Below are positions 13,501 through 25,563 of a stretch of 64,000 bases of DNA, in pieces (the stretch's first letter is position 1; each line of letters opens with the position of its first letter). The notes beneath the pieces are model-generated. The model made no database searches. It was not told the origin of the DNA and worked only from the letters and a program-made list of their open reading frames with translations. Source of the stretch: Cardinalis cardinalis (lineage: Eukaryota > Chordata > Aves > Passeriformes > Cardinalidae); contig JACDOX010000001.1 in the NCBI GenBank assembly GCA_014549065.1, positions 6,902,694 to 6,966,693 of the forward strand, written 5' to 3'. Both the position numbers and the translations under genes were made by a program.

Positions 13501-14298
13501 AATTTTTGTCCTTTTTTGTTGTTGTTATTGTAATGTAAACTTAGGCAAATTAGAGAAATCCTCTCCCTCCTGAGTACAGGAAAGATTAGATCTTTAATTT
13601 CATCCGCTGCAGTTGAAAATTTTCATAATTGTTTCTTATGAAATTAAGTTTTAAAATAATTACCTTGACATAAATAATTACACCATCATCTTTCCCTTAT
13701 ATTAGCAAATAAGGCAAAAGAGGAAGAAGAAAAAATTCCATGTGATATAATGTGCACAGAATGGATGAATGGAGGAAGTCAGTCTTAAAATTAATGAGGG
13801 AGGAGATAAAGAGATTGAATAGAATAAATAACCATTCTTGTTTCATATGTGACCATCGTGAACCTATGAACCAAAACTCTAAGGACACCTGGACTCCAGC
13901 AGGGAGAAGCAGCTTCAGTGCCTCCATGCTGAAAGGCTGAATGCCTGTCTAAGCAGCCAAGATAAAGCTTTTAAATTCTCTGGTCCTCTCTCAGGCTTTG
14001 TGTCTGTCACCTGGAGCAGCAATACTTGAGACACCTACATCTCTGATGTTATTACTGAGTCAGTTTTTACTTTTGAGTGTGCAATTCTCTGTCCTGAATG
14101 CACAAGAACACAGTATATCCAAAAGCACCAGTGCCAAATCCCATGCAATTCTACTGGCTTGCTGTTACTTAGAATTTTTGTAAATATTCCGAACATTTAC
14201 ACCTACAACCAGAAGAGAATCATTAAGGCTGGATTCAAGATATTAACTATAGCCAGGCATCCAGGTATAACTAAAACCAGAATCATCCTAATAAAATA
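10569..14298. other. Intergenic, one perfect inverted repeat
   Basis: No gene is seen. A somewhat GC-richer patch (about 10970-11430) ends in an AATAAAGG signal but matches no repeat family I can name. The inverted repeat at 11605-11633 and a T-run at about 11551-11566 are the only structured features. Confidence 0.45.
11605..11633. repeat. Perfect inverted repeat, 13-bp arms
   Basis: GCTTCAGCCACAG (11605-11617) is followed after a 3-nt spacer by its exact reverse complement (11621-11633). It is GC-rich enough to form a stable hairpin. No terminator-like T-run or gene context gives it a function. Confidence 0.85.
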
Positions 14299-14366
14299 TC
14301 ATAGAATATCATAGAATATTCTGAGTTGGAAAGGACTCACAAGGTCAATCACAGTCCAACTCCAAG
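14299..14366 (-). mobile_element. CR1 LINE, short 3'-end fragment
   Basis: The ATCATAGAATATCATAGAAT octamer repeats are followed by TTCTGAGTTGGAAAGGACTCACAAGG and AGTCCAACTCC. This is the reverse-complement 3' end of a CR1 copy, about 68 bp and severely 5' truncated. Confidence 0.85.
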
Positions 14367-17300
14367 ATAATAAAGCATGTCTGCAGAACATTTCTCCTTG
14401 TCTCACATGGTATGTTTAATAAGCTTTATTGCTGTAGCAGCCAGAGTATTTCATTTGAGCCTCACGAGCAGCAATCCCTCAGCTGCAGCAGCTGCTGCAT
14501 CAGCGGCTGCATTCAGCCCCAGTTGCAGAATTGCAGTTCCCAAACTTCATCTTTCATTTAAGCCACTAAAGCACTTCACCCACACATGCTCCTGGAACCT
14601 CAGAGTGATGCAGAAAATACTGAAAATGTGAATTACTAATTGTCTTGGGCTTTTCCTAAGGAAATATTTTTACCATTTTTCAAGTTTTCTTCTTGAACAT
14701 CTATGAATTGTAAATGGAAGATGCAAACATCATCATGCTTGTTAATTTCTGTAGGACAAAATTATATTTTTCCTGACAAATTTTGCAGGCAGCATTATGT
14801 AGACACTGCAAGATTCCATTTGATTAAAAAAAAAAAAAAAGAAAAAGAAAGAAACAGAAAAAAAGACAGTTAAAAGAGGTGTATGCAGTGTGTATTTTGC
14901 TTCAGTAACTCTGACCTTTAGAAATATTCAAGCTGCAGTTTGATTTAACATTTCATCAGCAAATACATTTTAATGCACAGAGGATTATTCTCAAAGTTCA
15001 CAAACCTGTTTGCATAGATGAGAAAAAGGACTGAAAGATTGTAACAGAAAAAAAAATAACTGTAGGTTCCTTCCAAGTGTAGAATAATCTGAAACTAACA
15101 GGCTTGCTTATACACAGGCTGACATCACAGACTTCTAATCACTCCCAGCTTCAGAGGAGCATTTCATAAACAGCTTGGTTCAAAGTTGACCAGGAAAACT
15201 TCCACTATATCAATGGATTATTTCTCTGGATTAAATCTTTCTCTCTTCTATTAGACATTTTCCTGCAACAGTGTCACAGAGCAGAATCAGAAATCATGTA
15301 GATAGGACATAATTTCTACATAATTCTGATTCTGCTGTGTGACAGAGTGTGAGCAGAGTAGCTGAAGACATCAGAAAACAGTGAGGTTGCACCATCACCA
15401 CCCCCTGGCTCCTGTCCTGGTTATGGATCACACACCAGTCCACTTGTTTAGCATAGCAAGATCTCCAAGGCAGATCCCTCTCACTTCAGCCAAACTGGTT
15501 TTTTTGTTTCCTTTTCCTAGGTTTAGTGGCATAATACAACTTTAATCCCTCCAACTGGGCAACTGCTCTTTTTACGGCCATTGCTTTTCTTTTTCTCTAT
15601 CGCATTATTTAAATATTCTTTCAAAGATAGTGGCACTTAGGCTAAATATTTTCAAAACCAAGAAAAAAAACTCTTCAAAGTATTACTTGTGTGGAGGTAA
15701 ATTTTAGCATGACTGTACTGGACTTCACTTTTATAGGCATCAGTGTTACTCTGTTTATGCTTGTAGATATTTGCAGCTAAAAATGATCTTCAGAAAAAAT
15801 AATAACGAAATATTGCCANGTATACTGAAAATTATGCATTAAATTATTCATCATATTATTCAGGTCACAATCCTTCTGAATATATATTTTGTAAAATCCA
15901 GAAGCAACAACACTGTGTATGAAGAAAATGACACCAAGAATCCAACTCATCCTTGGACAGATGCTTCATTATCCTGCTCTCTAAGACAGATTCCAAGACC
16001 ATGTTTTGTTGAAGAGTCCAAGAAAGCTTTCCTTGACTTCAGTAAATAAAACTCTGCCTTTGTTGAGGATCAATTTGGGTTACTGCTTTACCTCAAGACC
16101 TTCCACAGCTGAAAAGAGACACAAAAAATATCTTTGAGTTTTTGCACTTATTCTCAAAAAAAGGGCAGCAAGAGTAAGTGTGCAATTGCTCTCTGACTAA
16201 ATCCTAGCAGGCTGAAGGTAAAGCAGGGAAACAGACCTCTAGCAAATGAGTTTGAATGCCTATAGAGCTTCTTGCTCCCAGGAATAATTTTGTCTCGTTG
16301 ACATGCCTTACTTGGCTGTGTGGAGGCTACCTGCCAGTGTCTCTCCCACACACTGACATAGAGATGGCTCCAGGAAGTCTGAATATACAGGGATTGGGAG
16401 GAAACAAAACGGAGTTTCTTCACCCAAGAGGTGGTCATACTGCAGGACTTCATCATAGAACTTTGTGATTATAAAGACTTGTGGTTCCAAGTGGCTCTGG
16501 GCAAATTAAAGCAAAGCCAATTAGACCTGAAGATTATTAAAGACAAATTTTGGTGCAAACAGAAATAAACCCTCTCCAGAAGCTCCTGAACTTTACTGGA
16601 TACTGGCAAAGCGCTCCAGATATTACCAAGTTTACCCTGCCCTTTCCCGCTTCCCTGGCATTCTGAGATTGCCTGGTTTTCCAAATGGACCTTAAGGCTC
16701 ATCAAGAACAGCCTTCCTCACAGTACCATGCTCTTCCTCCCTCTGCATTACTGCTGCAGCCAGCCAGGAATGTGCTGGAAAGGCATCCCAGCCTGATGGG
16801 AATAAAGCAAGTCACTAAAGGAGCCATAAAGTCACATTTTACTGATGACACCATAACTTCTCCAAGCAGGCTGATCCTACAAGAGATTAAAATTCACTGA
16901 CAAAAAGATTTGCTTCCCAGAAAAAACACAGATGACAATTCTTACAACATAAGTTACCAAGAGCTTCCAGTTGCCCCTAGATAAANAACGTCCCAAGACA
17001 GTTGTAGCACAGTCATCTTCCCAGAGCAATTTATCTGAAGAACAGGCTTCAAATATCCACAGAGCTGTTCAGTGCTTGGGCAGTGAGCTACAAATATTTA
17101 TTGATTTAGTTTTCCGACAGACTCAAGTGTTCAGCCTGTTATCTAGGATAAAGGTATGTATTTCCCTCTTGAGTCCTGCCAGGAAAGCAGAGGATTTCTG
17201 CCAAACTAGTTTATTGCTATTCTCTTTCCTCCTTAGTTGTTAACACCACCAAGACTGTTATGTCAACCTTCTGCACAAGGATTAATTTTACCCTCTGGCC

Positions 17301-18500
17301 TGTTACAAACAAGGTGAGGTTGGCTGGTGCCTTCCTAATGGACCTGCTTATTCCTCAGAGTAGCACTAAGAAAGGAGCACTCTCCCTGCCATAACCCAAC
17401 TAAATATTTATAACCAATATCCTTCCTGAAAACTGCATACATACATATTTTATGTGACAGAAGAACCATTACAGGGAGAGGTACAATCCAGCAATACCAC
17501 CAGATGATTTCCCATACAATTAATTTTATTAACTCCAGCCTTGTTCTGTGCCAGACATGACACTTTGATAGCTGGTTTCCTAAATGCCTGCTGTACTTGA
17601 CAAAACCAGATTCAAAAGAAATATCTCAATGGTATTTTTCCTTATTTTAAAAACAATCTAAGATGAACGGATAATCAAAAAACTTCCCTTGAAACAATTG
17701 TGTTTTCAGTGATTCGGTTTCACAAGCTCACTGTTCATTGTACCCTGGCAGGCACTCTGCACAGTGCATGCTTATAAAGCTATTATCTAAATCTGATGGT
17801 TTACAATCCCTTAGGATTGTCCATGTAAGTTTAACACAATGCTGATCAGCTGTAAGTGCCATAGGGATAGGGTATTAAATTATTCCCAGCCACCTGTAAC
17901 TCAATTGGCCCAAAAAAATTGCTATGCNTTTATGTTCAATTCATCATACACAAAATTTTAGTGCTGTTAGCCACAAAAAGGATCTGAAGATGCTTTGCTT
18001 GCATCCACTTATGAAGCAAAAGAACCAAGATCCTGTTGTTACTGCACCTATATCAGCTAACAAAGCCTGACCAACCAGCAATACATTACTGAACAGAAAA
18101 AGCCAAAATCTCTTTAAATCTCAATTCCCCTGTTGTCTTTTTTCAAGTTTCAGCTTTATTAATATGCCTACTTTTCATCTTTTAAATAATTGGCAGTTGC
18201 CCAATTGCAAATACACCTTTCATCATTTAAAAAGACCACAAATCTCATTATGCCCTCTCCTCCTGCATCCATGGAGAGCAGCCCAGTAGGCATTTGTTAA
18301 ACCTCTCCTTTGAAGTACTATTGATTGGATGTCATGGATGTTTCTTCCAACCTGAGCTTATGAAAGAGACAATATGCTTTCCACTCTCTCCTTTCCACAC
18401 AATTTAGAGACCACGTAAGGCAAGGAGATGAGAAACTATGCCTCTGTAAATTTGAAAAAAACCCACAGATCTGGATTGTGATACTAGTTTCTTCTGCTCC
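14367..18500. other. Intergenic, one long hairpin
   Basis: AT-rich DNA with an A-rich tract (about 14824-14870) and the hairpin at 15272-15344. A frame ending IFIDLVFRQTQVFSLLSRIK just before AAG|GTATGT (about 17020-17155) is mildly exon-like, but I cannot place it in any protein. Confidence 0.45.
15272..15344. other. Long imperfect hairpin of miRNA-precursor size
   Basis: The 5' arm TGTCACAGAGCAGAATCAGA and following bases (15272-15302) pair with the 3' arm ending CTGATTCTGCTGTGTGACA (to 15344). By eye there are about 28 pairs, one G-G mismatch and a small internal loop, closed by a loop of about 12 nt. Total length 73 nt is within the usual pre-miRNA range. Alternatives are a palindromic MITE remnant or a chance inverted duplication. 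Neither arm matches a miRNA I recognise. Confidence 0.55.
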
Positions 18501-19860
18501 TGCTCCTCACAGTGCTCTGGGAACCCTGGAGTTCAGCCTGCAGGCAGAGGAGAGCCCAGGGAAAATGGATTTATCCCCTCAGGGACACTGACCCCGAGCA
18601 GAGGCAGGCACAGGCAGCACAGAGCTGTAACACAGGTGCTGCTGCCTGGCACCTGCATCCGCTCTGCTGCAGCTGGGAGAAAACACTCACCTCCCAGCTC
18701 TCCTTTGCCACAGCCTCCCTCCAAACACACAAGCAACAGGCACAGCTTCCAGCACCCACAGGCTTAGGGGAAGAGGCAAAAAAAGACCCAAACAGTTNAT
18801 GTGGCACAAAATGTTACATTGCAAATTCACGCACGTTACGCATCCACCACCAGGCCTGTGCGCACAGAGCTGTGCCAGGCGCATCTCCCGGAGAGGAACC
18901 ACACCTCCTGCTCCACTTCAAAGGGCTGCTCCACAGGCGGGTGGGGATGTGCTCTGCAAAGGCTTTTGCCACCTTGTCCTGGTTCTGGGCAATTTTTGGA
19001 GAGAACCCCAAAGGGGNNNNNNNNNNNNNNNNNNNNNNNNNNNNNNNNNNNNNNNNNNNNNNNNNNNNNNNNNNNNNNNNNNNNNNNNNNNNNNNNNNNN
19101 NNNNNNNNNNNNNNNNNNNNNNNNNNNNNNNNNNNNNNNNNNNNNNNNNNNNNNNNNNNNNNNNNNNNNNNNNNNNNNNNNNNNNNNNNNNNNNNNNNNN
19201 NNNNNNNNNNNNNNNNNNNNNNNNNNNNNNNNNNNNNNNNNNNNNNNNNNNNNNNNNNNNNNNNNNNNNNNNNNNNNNNNNNNNNNNNNNNNNNNNNNNN
19301 NNNNNNNNNNNNNNNNNNNNNNNNNNNNNNNNNNNNNNNNNNNNNNNNNNNNNNNNNNNNNNNNNNNNNNNNNNNNNNNNNGAGGACCAGACCCCTCAGC
19401 TCTGCCCCTGTGGACAGAGCTGCACGTGTCCTTCTCCTCAGCTTCACCCCGGGAGAGACAGCGGAGACTGCAGACCCGTCGAGCTGCCCCACCCTGAGCT
19501 GATCATTTTTAAATAAAGGCGTTAAAAGAAGAAAGAAGTCTCCTGCCCTGAGGGAACTTCTTTGCCTCAGCTAGCTAAACTAACTAAAACAAAGGGGAGC
19601 TCTGTCCCGCTGTCTGTCCATCCACAGACACCACAGTCCAGGAGCAGGAATGTGGAGGAGTGAGAGCAGTGTCTGAAAAAAAACTGTGTGCTTCTTCTCT
19701 GCCCCTTTCACTCTCTGGAACGAGTCTTAAAGGTGCAAAACTTATTATTCAGCATAACAAGATGACTGGGGAGAAAAGCATCATATAGTCAACCCAGGAC
19801 ACACCTTCATTTGTCAGTTCAGCCACAAAGGGCACACGTTCCCAGCAGGCTCACCCTTGG
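18500..19860 (+). mobile_element. GC-rich block around an assembly gap, possibly LTR-derived
   Basis: The block is much richer in G and C than its surroundings, is interrupted by the N gap, and afterwards reads CTGAGCTGATCATTTTTAAA into AATAAA (19512-19517). This is followed by TCTCCTGCCCTGAGG and CAAAGGGGAGCTCTGTCCCG. That arrangement resembles the R-U5 part of songbird retroviral LTRs, but I cannot fix the ends or the family. Open frames crossing the gap are artefacts of the N run. A CpG-island-like regulatory block is the main alternative. Confidence 0.35.
19017..19381. other. Assembly gap (365 Ns)
   Basis: An unbroken run of N. The flanks are GC-rich (AAAGGGG on the left, GAGGACCAGACCCC on the right), which commonly defeats sequencing. 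Confidence 0.99.
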
Positions 19861-20155
19861 CTCAAGGTCTAAAGGCCAGCCATGGCACCAGCCACCACTT
19901 CNCATGCTTGCACAGGAAGAGCTCAGGTTGTAAACAGAGCATCTCCCAGGCATTATCAAATGGTTGCAGCTTCCTACAGCACCTTGTCTCTACCCTTTTG
20001 GAGTTCTTCTGTATTCCTGGATTTTGCTGTGCCTTCATTATTACAGCCTTTATGCTCATGTCTCATTTATTTGGTTTTATACCAACAAAATTATTTTGTT
20101 TACTTCAGTCTGCTTCAGTTTCTGTGGTCTTTTGTGTAGTGCCAAATTGCATCTG

Positions 20156-20208
20156 AATATATATACATATATATATATTTATATGCACCCATATATATAT
20201 GTATACAT
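20156..20208. repeat. AT microsatellite
   Basis: Interrupted (TA)n with ACATA and TGCACCC interruptions. Confidence 0.85.
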
Positions 20209-20504
20209 CGAGAACACATGAGCCTTACATACAGAGCAGTCATAGCTGGAAACTGAAGAATATTTTCTCTCAGGTATTTGGAGTAGATAAACTNTTAGGA
20301 GAACATTAGAGACCCATTTCAGGGAACTGCATTTTGAANAGGAGTTTGAAAACAGGAATTAAGACCTAACAAAGAAGTGATAACCTTTGCTCCAGCATTA
20401 AATCCCACTGGAAAAGTATGGCATAAACCAGAGAAAATAGTATTTTTATTTTCCAAATAATGATCAAACATGAGAAGATTCTATAGCTTGAAGTCCATGG
20501 TCCA

Positions 20505-20566
20505 AAACCAAAACAAACAAAAAAAAAAAAAAAAACCAAACCAAAAAACCAAACCCAAACCAAAAT
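20505..20566. repeat. A-rich tract with CAAA units
   Basis: An A-run of about 17 is flanked by repeated CCAAA/CCAAAC units. Confidence 0.8.
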
Positions 20567-21192
20567 GTGATCCCCCAGTAAAAAGCAGATTATACAGCCC
20601 ATTGTACAAATGCAAATTAAGCCACCACTAAAGAGCTGTGCAGAGGATTCAATTCTCCTTTTGACCTCAGCTCTTAAATGCAATTACCTGCCTTGTTTTA
20701 AATAGTTGCTCCCCAGCCAGTGAAAAACACCTGCTGNTCCCACAGATGTTAATCTCTCTGCAGCTGAACCAGAGCTCTGCCTCAACCACCCTTTCAGAGA
20801 ACACAAGGATTTAGGATGCTGCAGACACCCATTTCCCTGGGCAGCCAGAGCTTACTCCCTTCCTAAATCGTGTATCAAATATCATGCAGATATACCCCCA
20901 GAAAGATGGGATAAGTTAGAGAAGGCAAAGACACTGCAGAACCCTGGCAAAACCCTTATTCCCTTAATTTGTACAATTCAGGTCACTAAATATCACAGAA
21001 GTTCTGAAATCAAAAATGCCAAAGGCTCCAGGGAGAATTTACTGACATTCTGTAAATATTTGTGGACATTTTACAGANATTTTAAAGAGGTTTTCCATAT
21101 GCTAAAGGAATAATATCTGCGTGCTGTAGCAACCACGGGAAGGGATGGTGGTGGTTAATGAGGATGTATTAGCTAGTGGGGCACCTGAGTGG

Positions 21193-21321
21193 GATGCTTG
21201 CCAGAGAAGTTGTGGATGCTCCATATTTGNAAGTTTTCACAGAATTTTGAGTAACGTGGTCTAATGGAAAGTGTCCCTGACCTTTAGAAGTCCCTTCCAA
21301 CCCAAACCATTCTGTGATTCA
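21193..21321 (+). mobile_element. CR1 LINE, 3' fragment
   Basis: GGATGCTTGCCAGAGAAGTT and GTGGATGCTCCAT are followed by a degraded GGTCTAATGGAAAGTGTCCCTG, then AGTCCCTTCCAACCCAAACC and ATTCTGTGATTC. This is the plus-strand 3' terminal portion of CR1. Internal deletions shorten it to about 130 bp. Confidence 0.85.
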
Positions 21322-22960
21322 CTCTGTTGGCTTTGCTCNGCTCATGAAGACTCACAATAAAACTGAGGAACTGAGCATCCAGGTCCATCCCTTAGGACTC
21401 ACACCACAGTGAAGTACCACAAAATAAAGGACAAACTGCTGCTTTGCAGTCTAAAAGGTAAAGCACCTTGCAAATTTGCAAGAAAACACANTAAGGATTT
21501 CTGCTTATGAATTATTGCAACCTCATGGCCACAAATGCAGAGCTGATGCCTTTTCCACAAAAGGAAAGTGGGAAAGTCCCCCCTTTTNCACAAAGAAGGG
21601 AAAGTGTGCAGTAGCCAAAAATTATCTGAATGGATCTTTTTACCTCCTAAAACTGAAATTTGTCCCCCACCAAACTAATTCAACAAATTGACATTTGTCA
21701 CTGTCATGACTGCTGATAATTCATCCTCTGCTGTATTCTACACACCTAAAGAAAGGGGCTGAGTAGTAAACTACTGTCTTAAATGTGACCACAATTTCTT
21801 TTATGGCTAAACAGCTCACTGCACATGCTCAAGTTCTAATNATAAATAATAGTGCTCAACTTCGAAACACCCAGGCTCTGCAGCAGGTGAGGGATTAGGG
21901 GCTCTGTCCCAGGCCAACACAGGAGATGCTGTCAGTGGGATCAAGGCCAAGAAAAAAGGGCAACAGCCCCATTGGGGCAGGGATAAAATTAATTTGCAAA
22001 AGGAGATTTCATTTCATACCTGAACTCACAACAGATATAAAACCAGGTTATAGTGTCCAGGATTGGCATTTTAGATANCACTTAGGTCAAGAAAAGTTTC
22101 CTGATCCTGTTCATTTACTGTTGCTTCCCAAGCATCAAATCCTTCTTCTTATCCCATGANCTCTACTTTTTCTCTTAATAACAAAGCTGTTTTCCTCCAG
22201 TCAAGATANATATAAAGTGATAGATTTTGAGTTATGTAATTACAGCAGCTCATTAAGATCAAACCACTTGCATCAGTTAATCACATAACTGCTGGCAACA
22301 ATAACACAATCCAGTCCTAAACAGAAAATTGAGTCAAATAAATTAAAGAACAAATCACCCTGATGGAATCACAACCAGCTCATAAGGCATTTTATGAGAA
22401 AACTTCATCTAAATAAATCCAATAAATTCTGTAGTTATCCACTCAATACTGCTTTTATCCAGTGGATGATATTTTACATTGAATTTTAGAGAGAAACAAT
22501 AAACTGCTACATTAAAAATCAAGATAATCTTATATCAGCTCCTCTGTGTCCACGAAAGCCATTTCCAATCCAGGTGTTAAGTGGATTAACTTGTATTGCC
22601 ATATAAGAAGAAATCAAGTTTATCTGGCCAGATTTAATTTNCATTCTATTTAGGGAGACTTCCCATTAAGTCAGAAAAGAATTTAAGCTATTTATGAGCT
22701 CAAAGTCTAAATGAAAAAATCTCCAAGCCTCAAAACAATGGTTTGATTGCTCATTCAGACTGCAAATACTTCATCTGCCTAATTTGAACTATCAGTTTTG
22801 AACCAGACAACTCTCTCCAGCTGGGTGTTTGTGACCACCAACATGGAGCTCTTTGGGAAGTGTCTCCATTTGCTTGGCTGGAGCAGATCCATTCTGTGTA
22901 GCTAATTCACTGACTCAGATTTGACCTGTTTTCTGTGTCTAAAGCGTGCTCAGACCATTT
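21322..22960. other. Intergenic, nothing identified
   Basis: AT-rich DNA with scattered single Ns; no element supported. Confidence 0.45.
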
Positions 22961-22964
22961 TGTC

Positions 22965-23330
22965 CCATTGTCTGCCCCTGTGGTAATCATATATCCTCTG
23001 AACAGAGAGAGACATAGCTTTCTCCCAGGATTTTCCTGGGAAGCTGTGAGAAAGCTCAGAGGAAAGAATGAGAAACAATTCTTACCTCCCCTTGCTGCAC
23101 CTGTTGTTGTGCACATGTGGAATGTGTTATGGAGATTTGTTTACCAAAGGGTGGTTTCTTAACTGGACTCTGGTGATGGTGTTTGGATTGATTGACCAAT
23201 TAGGTCNAAGCTGTGTCATGACTGTNNGGCAAGGACAATGAGTTTTTCTTAATAATATAGCGTGGTATAGGACAATAAAGCAATTNATCAGCCTCCTGCA
23301 ATCATAGAGTCAATGCTCATTATTCCCCAG
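22965..23330 (+). mobile_element. Songbird-type endogenous retroviral LTR (approximate ends)
   Basis: The stretch reads TGTCTGCCCCTGTGGTAATC near 22969, then ACAGAGAGAGACATAGCTTT, CCCAGGATTTTCCTGGGAAG and CTGTGAGAAAGCTCAGAGGA. It continues with AACAATTCTTACCTC and a TGTGGAATGTGTTATGGAGA block, a poly(A) signal AATAAA at 23274-23279, and a tail containing TCATTATTCC. I recognise this order from a repeat abundant in passerine genomes. No target-site duplication could be fixed, so the boundaries are approximate. Confidence 0.75.
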
Positions 23331-25300
23331 TGGGGACTGCTGCTATGATATGCCCCAATATTTAATTTCCAATGTGAGACAGCGTCATGCATCAAGAGAC
23401 AGCCTGCTTCCAGCATCAGCTCCACTTGGAGCTGGATACAAACTACAATCACCCAAAGATACTGATTTCAAACTGGGGACCCTCCAGCCCCCAGTTCATT
23501 CTCTTGGAGTGCCTTATGTTTGCAACATTAATTCAATAGCTGATAATTATCTCTTTTTGAGGTAAATGTNCAGGATGGATGATAACATGGTCAGACTAGT
23601 TACCAATACCATTATCAAANAATTTCTTTAAGGTGAACAAATCACTAACAGCTCAACACCTAAACAAAAAATTTAAGACTACAAAAATAAGAAAAAGATC
23701 CTGCTGCCTTAACAATCACCCTGTTAAACTTCAGAAACACATCCAGGCAAATCAGCCCAGGAAGAAGACTGCAAATCTTTTTAATTAGAATTTGTTACAT
23801 AGCTACATGCATGCAAAAGCAGACCTGCATTCCAGGAAAACATGTTAGAAGACTTCTAAGTCTTGCAAGCAAAACCAGGAGTTAACTTCTCCTTAACTCC
23901 ACAACTAGAGAAAGCAGGAAAGCTTCTTCCTTTCTGCTAACAAAATTAGGAAAACACACATACACACNTATTACAATATATTTTTATATATATGTCTATA
24001 TAAATTGCCCTTACATACAATGATTTTCCAAAGCTTTAAAAGCTTTTGGAGAATCATATTAGTTATATTCCTCAGGAATGCAGATGGGCTTATTCAGAGC
24101 ACCCAATATTTAGGTTATGCTGGTGATATTTTGGGTTATCAGCCAGTGAAGGATGAAGAGAATGAATGACACAAATGGGGGAGGACAGGTAGACCCAAAA
24201 TACTGGTGTGAAATGGGTTAGCACAGGAAAGGCAGTAACTCTTTCCTCAAGAACCATCAGATTAATAAGATAGCACAGTTATCTCTGACTGAACACCTAC
24301 TTAATGCTACATATCTTCCCCTCGGATCTTCATCTTGCTACATATGAAATAAATTATGAGGTCACTGTGGTGGCACTGATGAAACAAGAACACCTGTGTG
24401 ATGTGAACAGAACATCCNTGCACTTAGATCAAAAAGAAACTGCTCAAAGAGAGAAAACAGCTTTGGGGGAATGGAGTTTGAGACAACAGAAGTGACTTCC
24501 CTATTATCTTCAAAAGAACATTGCCATGGGAATAGACTATAGCAATAGTATATAATACCCAAATGAATCAGGATGGTTAAGAGGGAAGTGAAGATTGACA
24601 GATTTGACCACTGAGTTCCTTAGATGCAAGAGAAAAAGCAAATTCAGGTAATGGTACTCAAATGTATTGTCACATCCCAGGATGGTTCTTTTTTGTGTGG
24701 AATAAAGACAATCCAGCAGCCTCAGTCACAAGATAATGATGAAGTACNCCATTAACAAAAGCTGCTTTGCTCTCCTACAGAAGCAAACAAAAAATAGTTG
24801 TGTGAGTAAACAACTTAATTAAGGCATTTTTAAATGTAGATCTAATACTTCAACCTTTCCCAGACAGCCATGAGTCTGACCTGGCAAAGACAACTAAAAC
24901 ACAGCATACCCGTGTGGTAATTGGGGCTTCACACCACCTTATGAGTTCTGCCTGTGCCCTCATGCTTAAGATTTTTCTTGTTGGGAGGAGGCATCAGCTC
25001 CATTATAATTAACAGACACACAGTCATGTCTCATAAACCAGTTCTTTTTAACATGGATGTGAGGTTCATATCAGGACTTTCTGACACCTCAAGTCAGTGG
25101 TGCTCTTCATTTTTGCATTCTGGCTTGAGGAGGAAAGCAGAGTTTGCAATATTATCAGGACCCANTAGAAACAGGGGTAACAGTGTTTCCAAGTGATTTC
25201 TCTCTAANTTACTAGAGGAGGTGTCTGGAGGGGAGCTGATGTCACCAAAGTTTCAGCAGCTGTAGGTAAATACCAGCACAAGAATGAGTAAATAGAAANA
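23331..25300. other. Intergenic, nothing identified apart from AT/AC simple sequence
   Basis: A CA/TA-rich patch lies at about 23955-24003 and a small inverted repeat (CCAAAGCTTT / AAAGCTTTTGG) at about 24021-24057. Nothing else could be assigned. Confidence 0.45.
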
Positions 25301-25563
25301 CCCAGGAGGAGGGCACAAACTGAAGTGCAGGAAGTTTCATCTGAATATGAGGAGAAGCTTCCTTATTTGGAGTGGGACAGAGCTGCCCAGACAAGTTGTG
25401 GAGACTCCTCTGATGATATTCAAAACCCACTCAGATGTGTTCCTGTGTAAACTGCTGGAGAAGAACCTGCTTTAGCAGGGGACTTGGACTTGATGGTTTT
25501 CAGAGGTCCCTTCCAACACCTGCCATTCCCTTCCAACACCTGCCATCCTGTGATTCTGTGATC
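25301..25563 (+). mobile_element. CR1 LINE, 3' fragment with internal duplication
   Basis: The fragment contains GAAGTGCAGGAAGTTTCATC, GAGCTGCCCAGACAAGTTGT, GATATTCAAAACCCACTCAG, CTGCTTTAGCAGGGGACTTG and GATGGTTTTCAGAGGTCCCT, ending CCTGTGATTCTGTGAT. This is a plus-strand CR1 3' region. Near the end a 20-bp unit (25507-25526) is exactly repeated (25527-25546), so the TTCCAACACCTGCCAT motif occurs twice. Confidence 0.9.

Larger units (their letters stand above)
19861..21192. other. Intergenic, simple repeats only
   Basis: Beyond the AT microsatellite and the A-rich tract, nothing identifiable is present. Confidence 0.45.

Noticed and set aside
18512..19516. 334-codon open frame
   Set aside because: It is open only because about 120 codons are the N gap; the real flanks are short and unrecognised.
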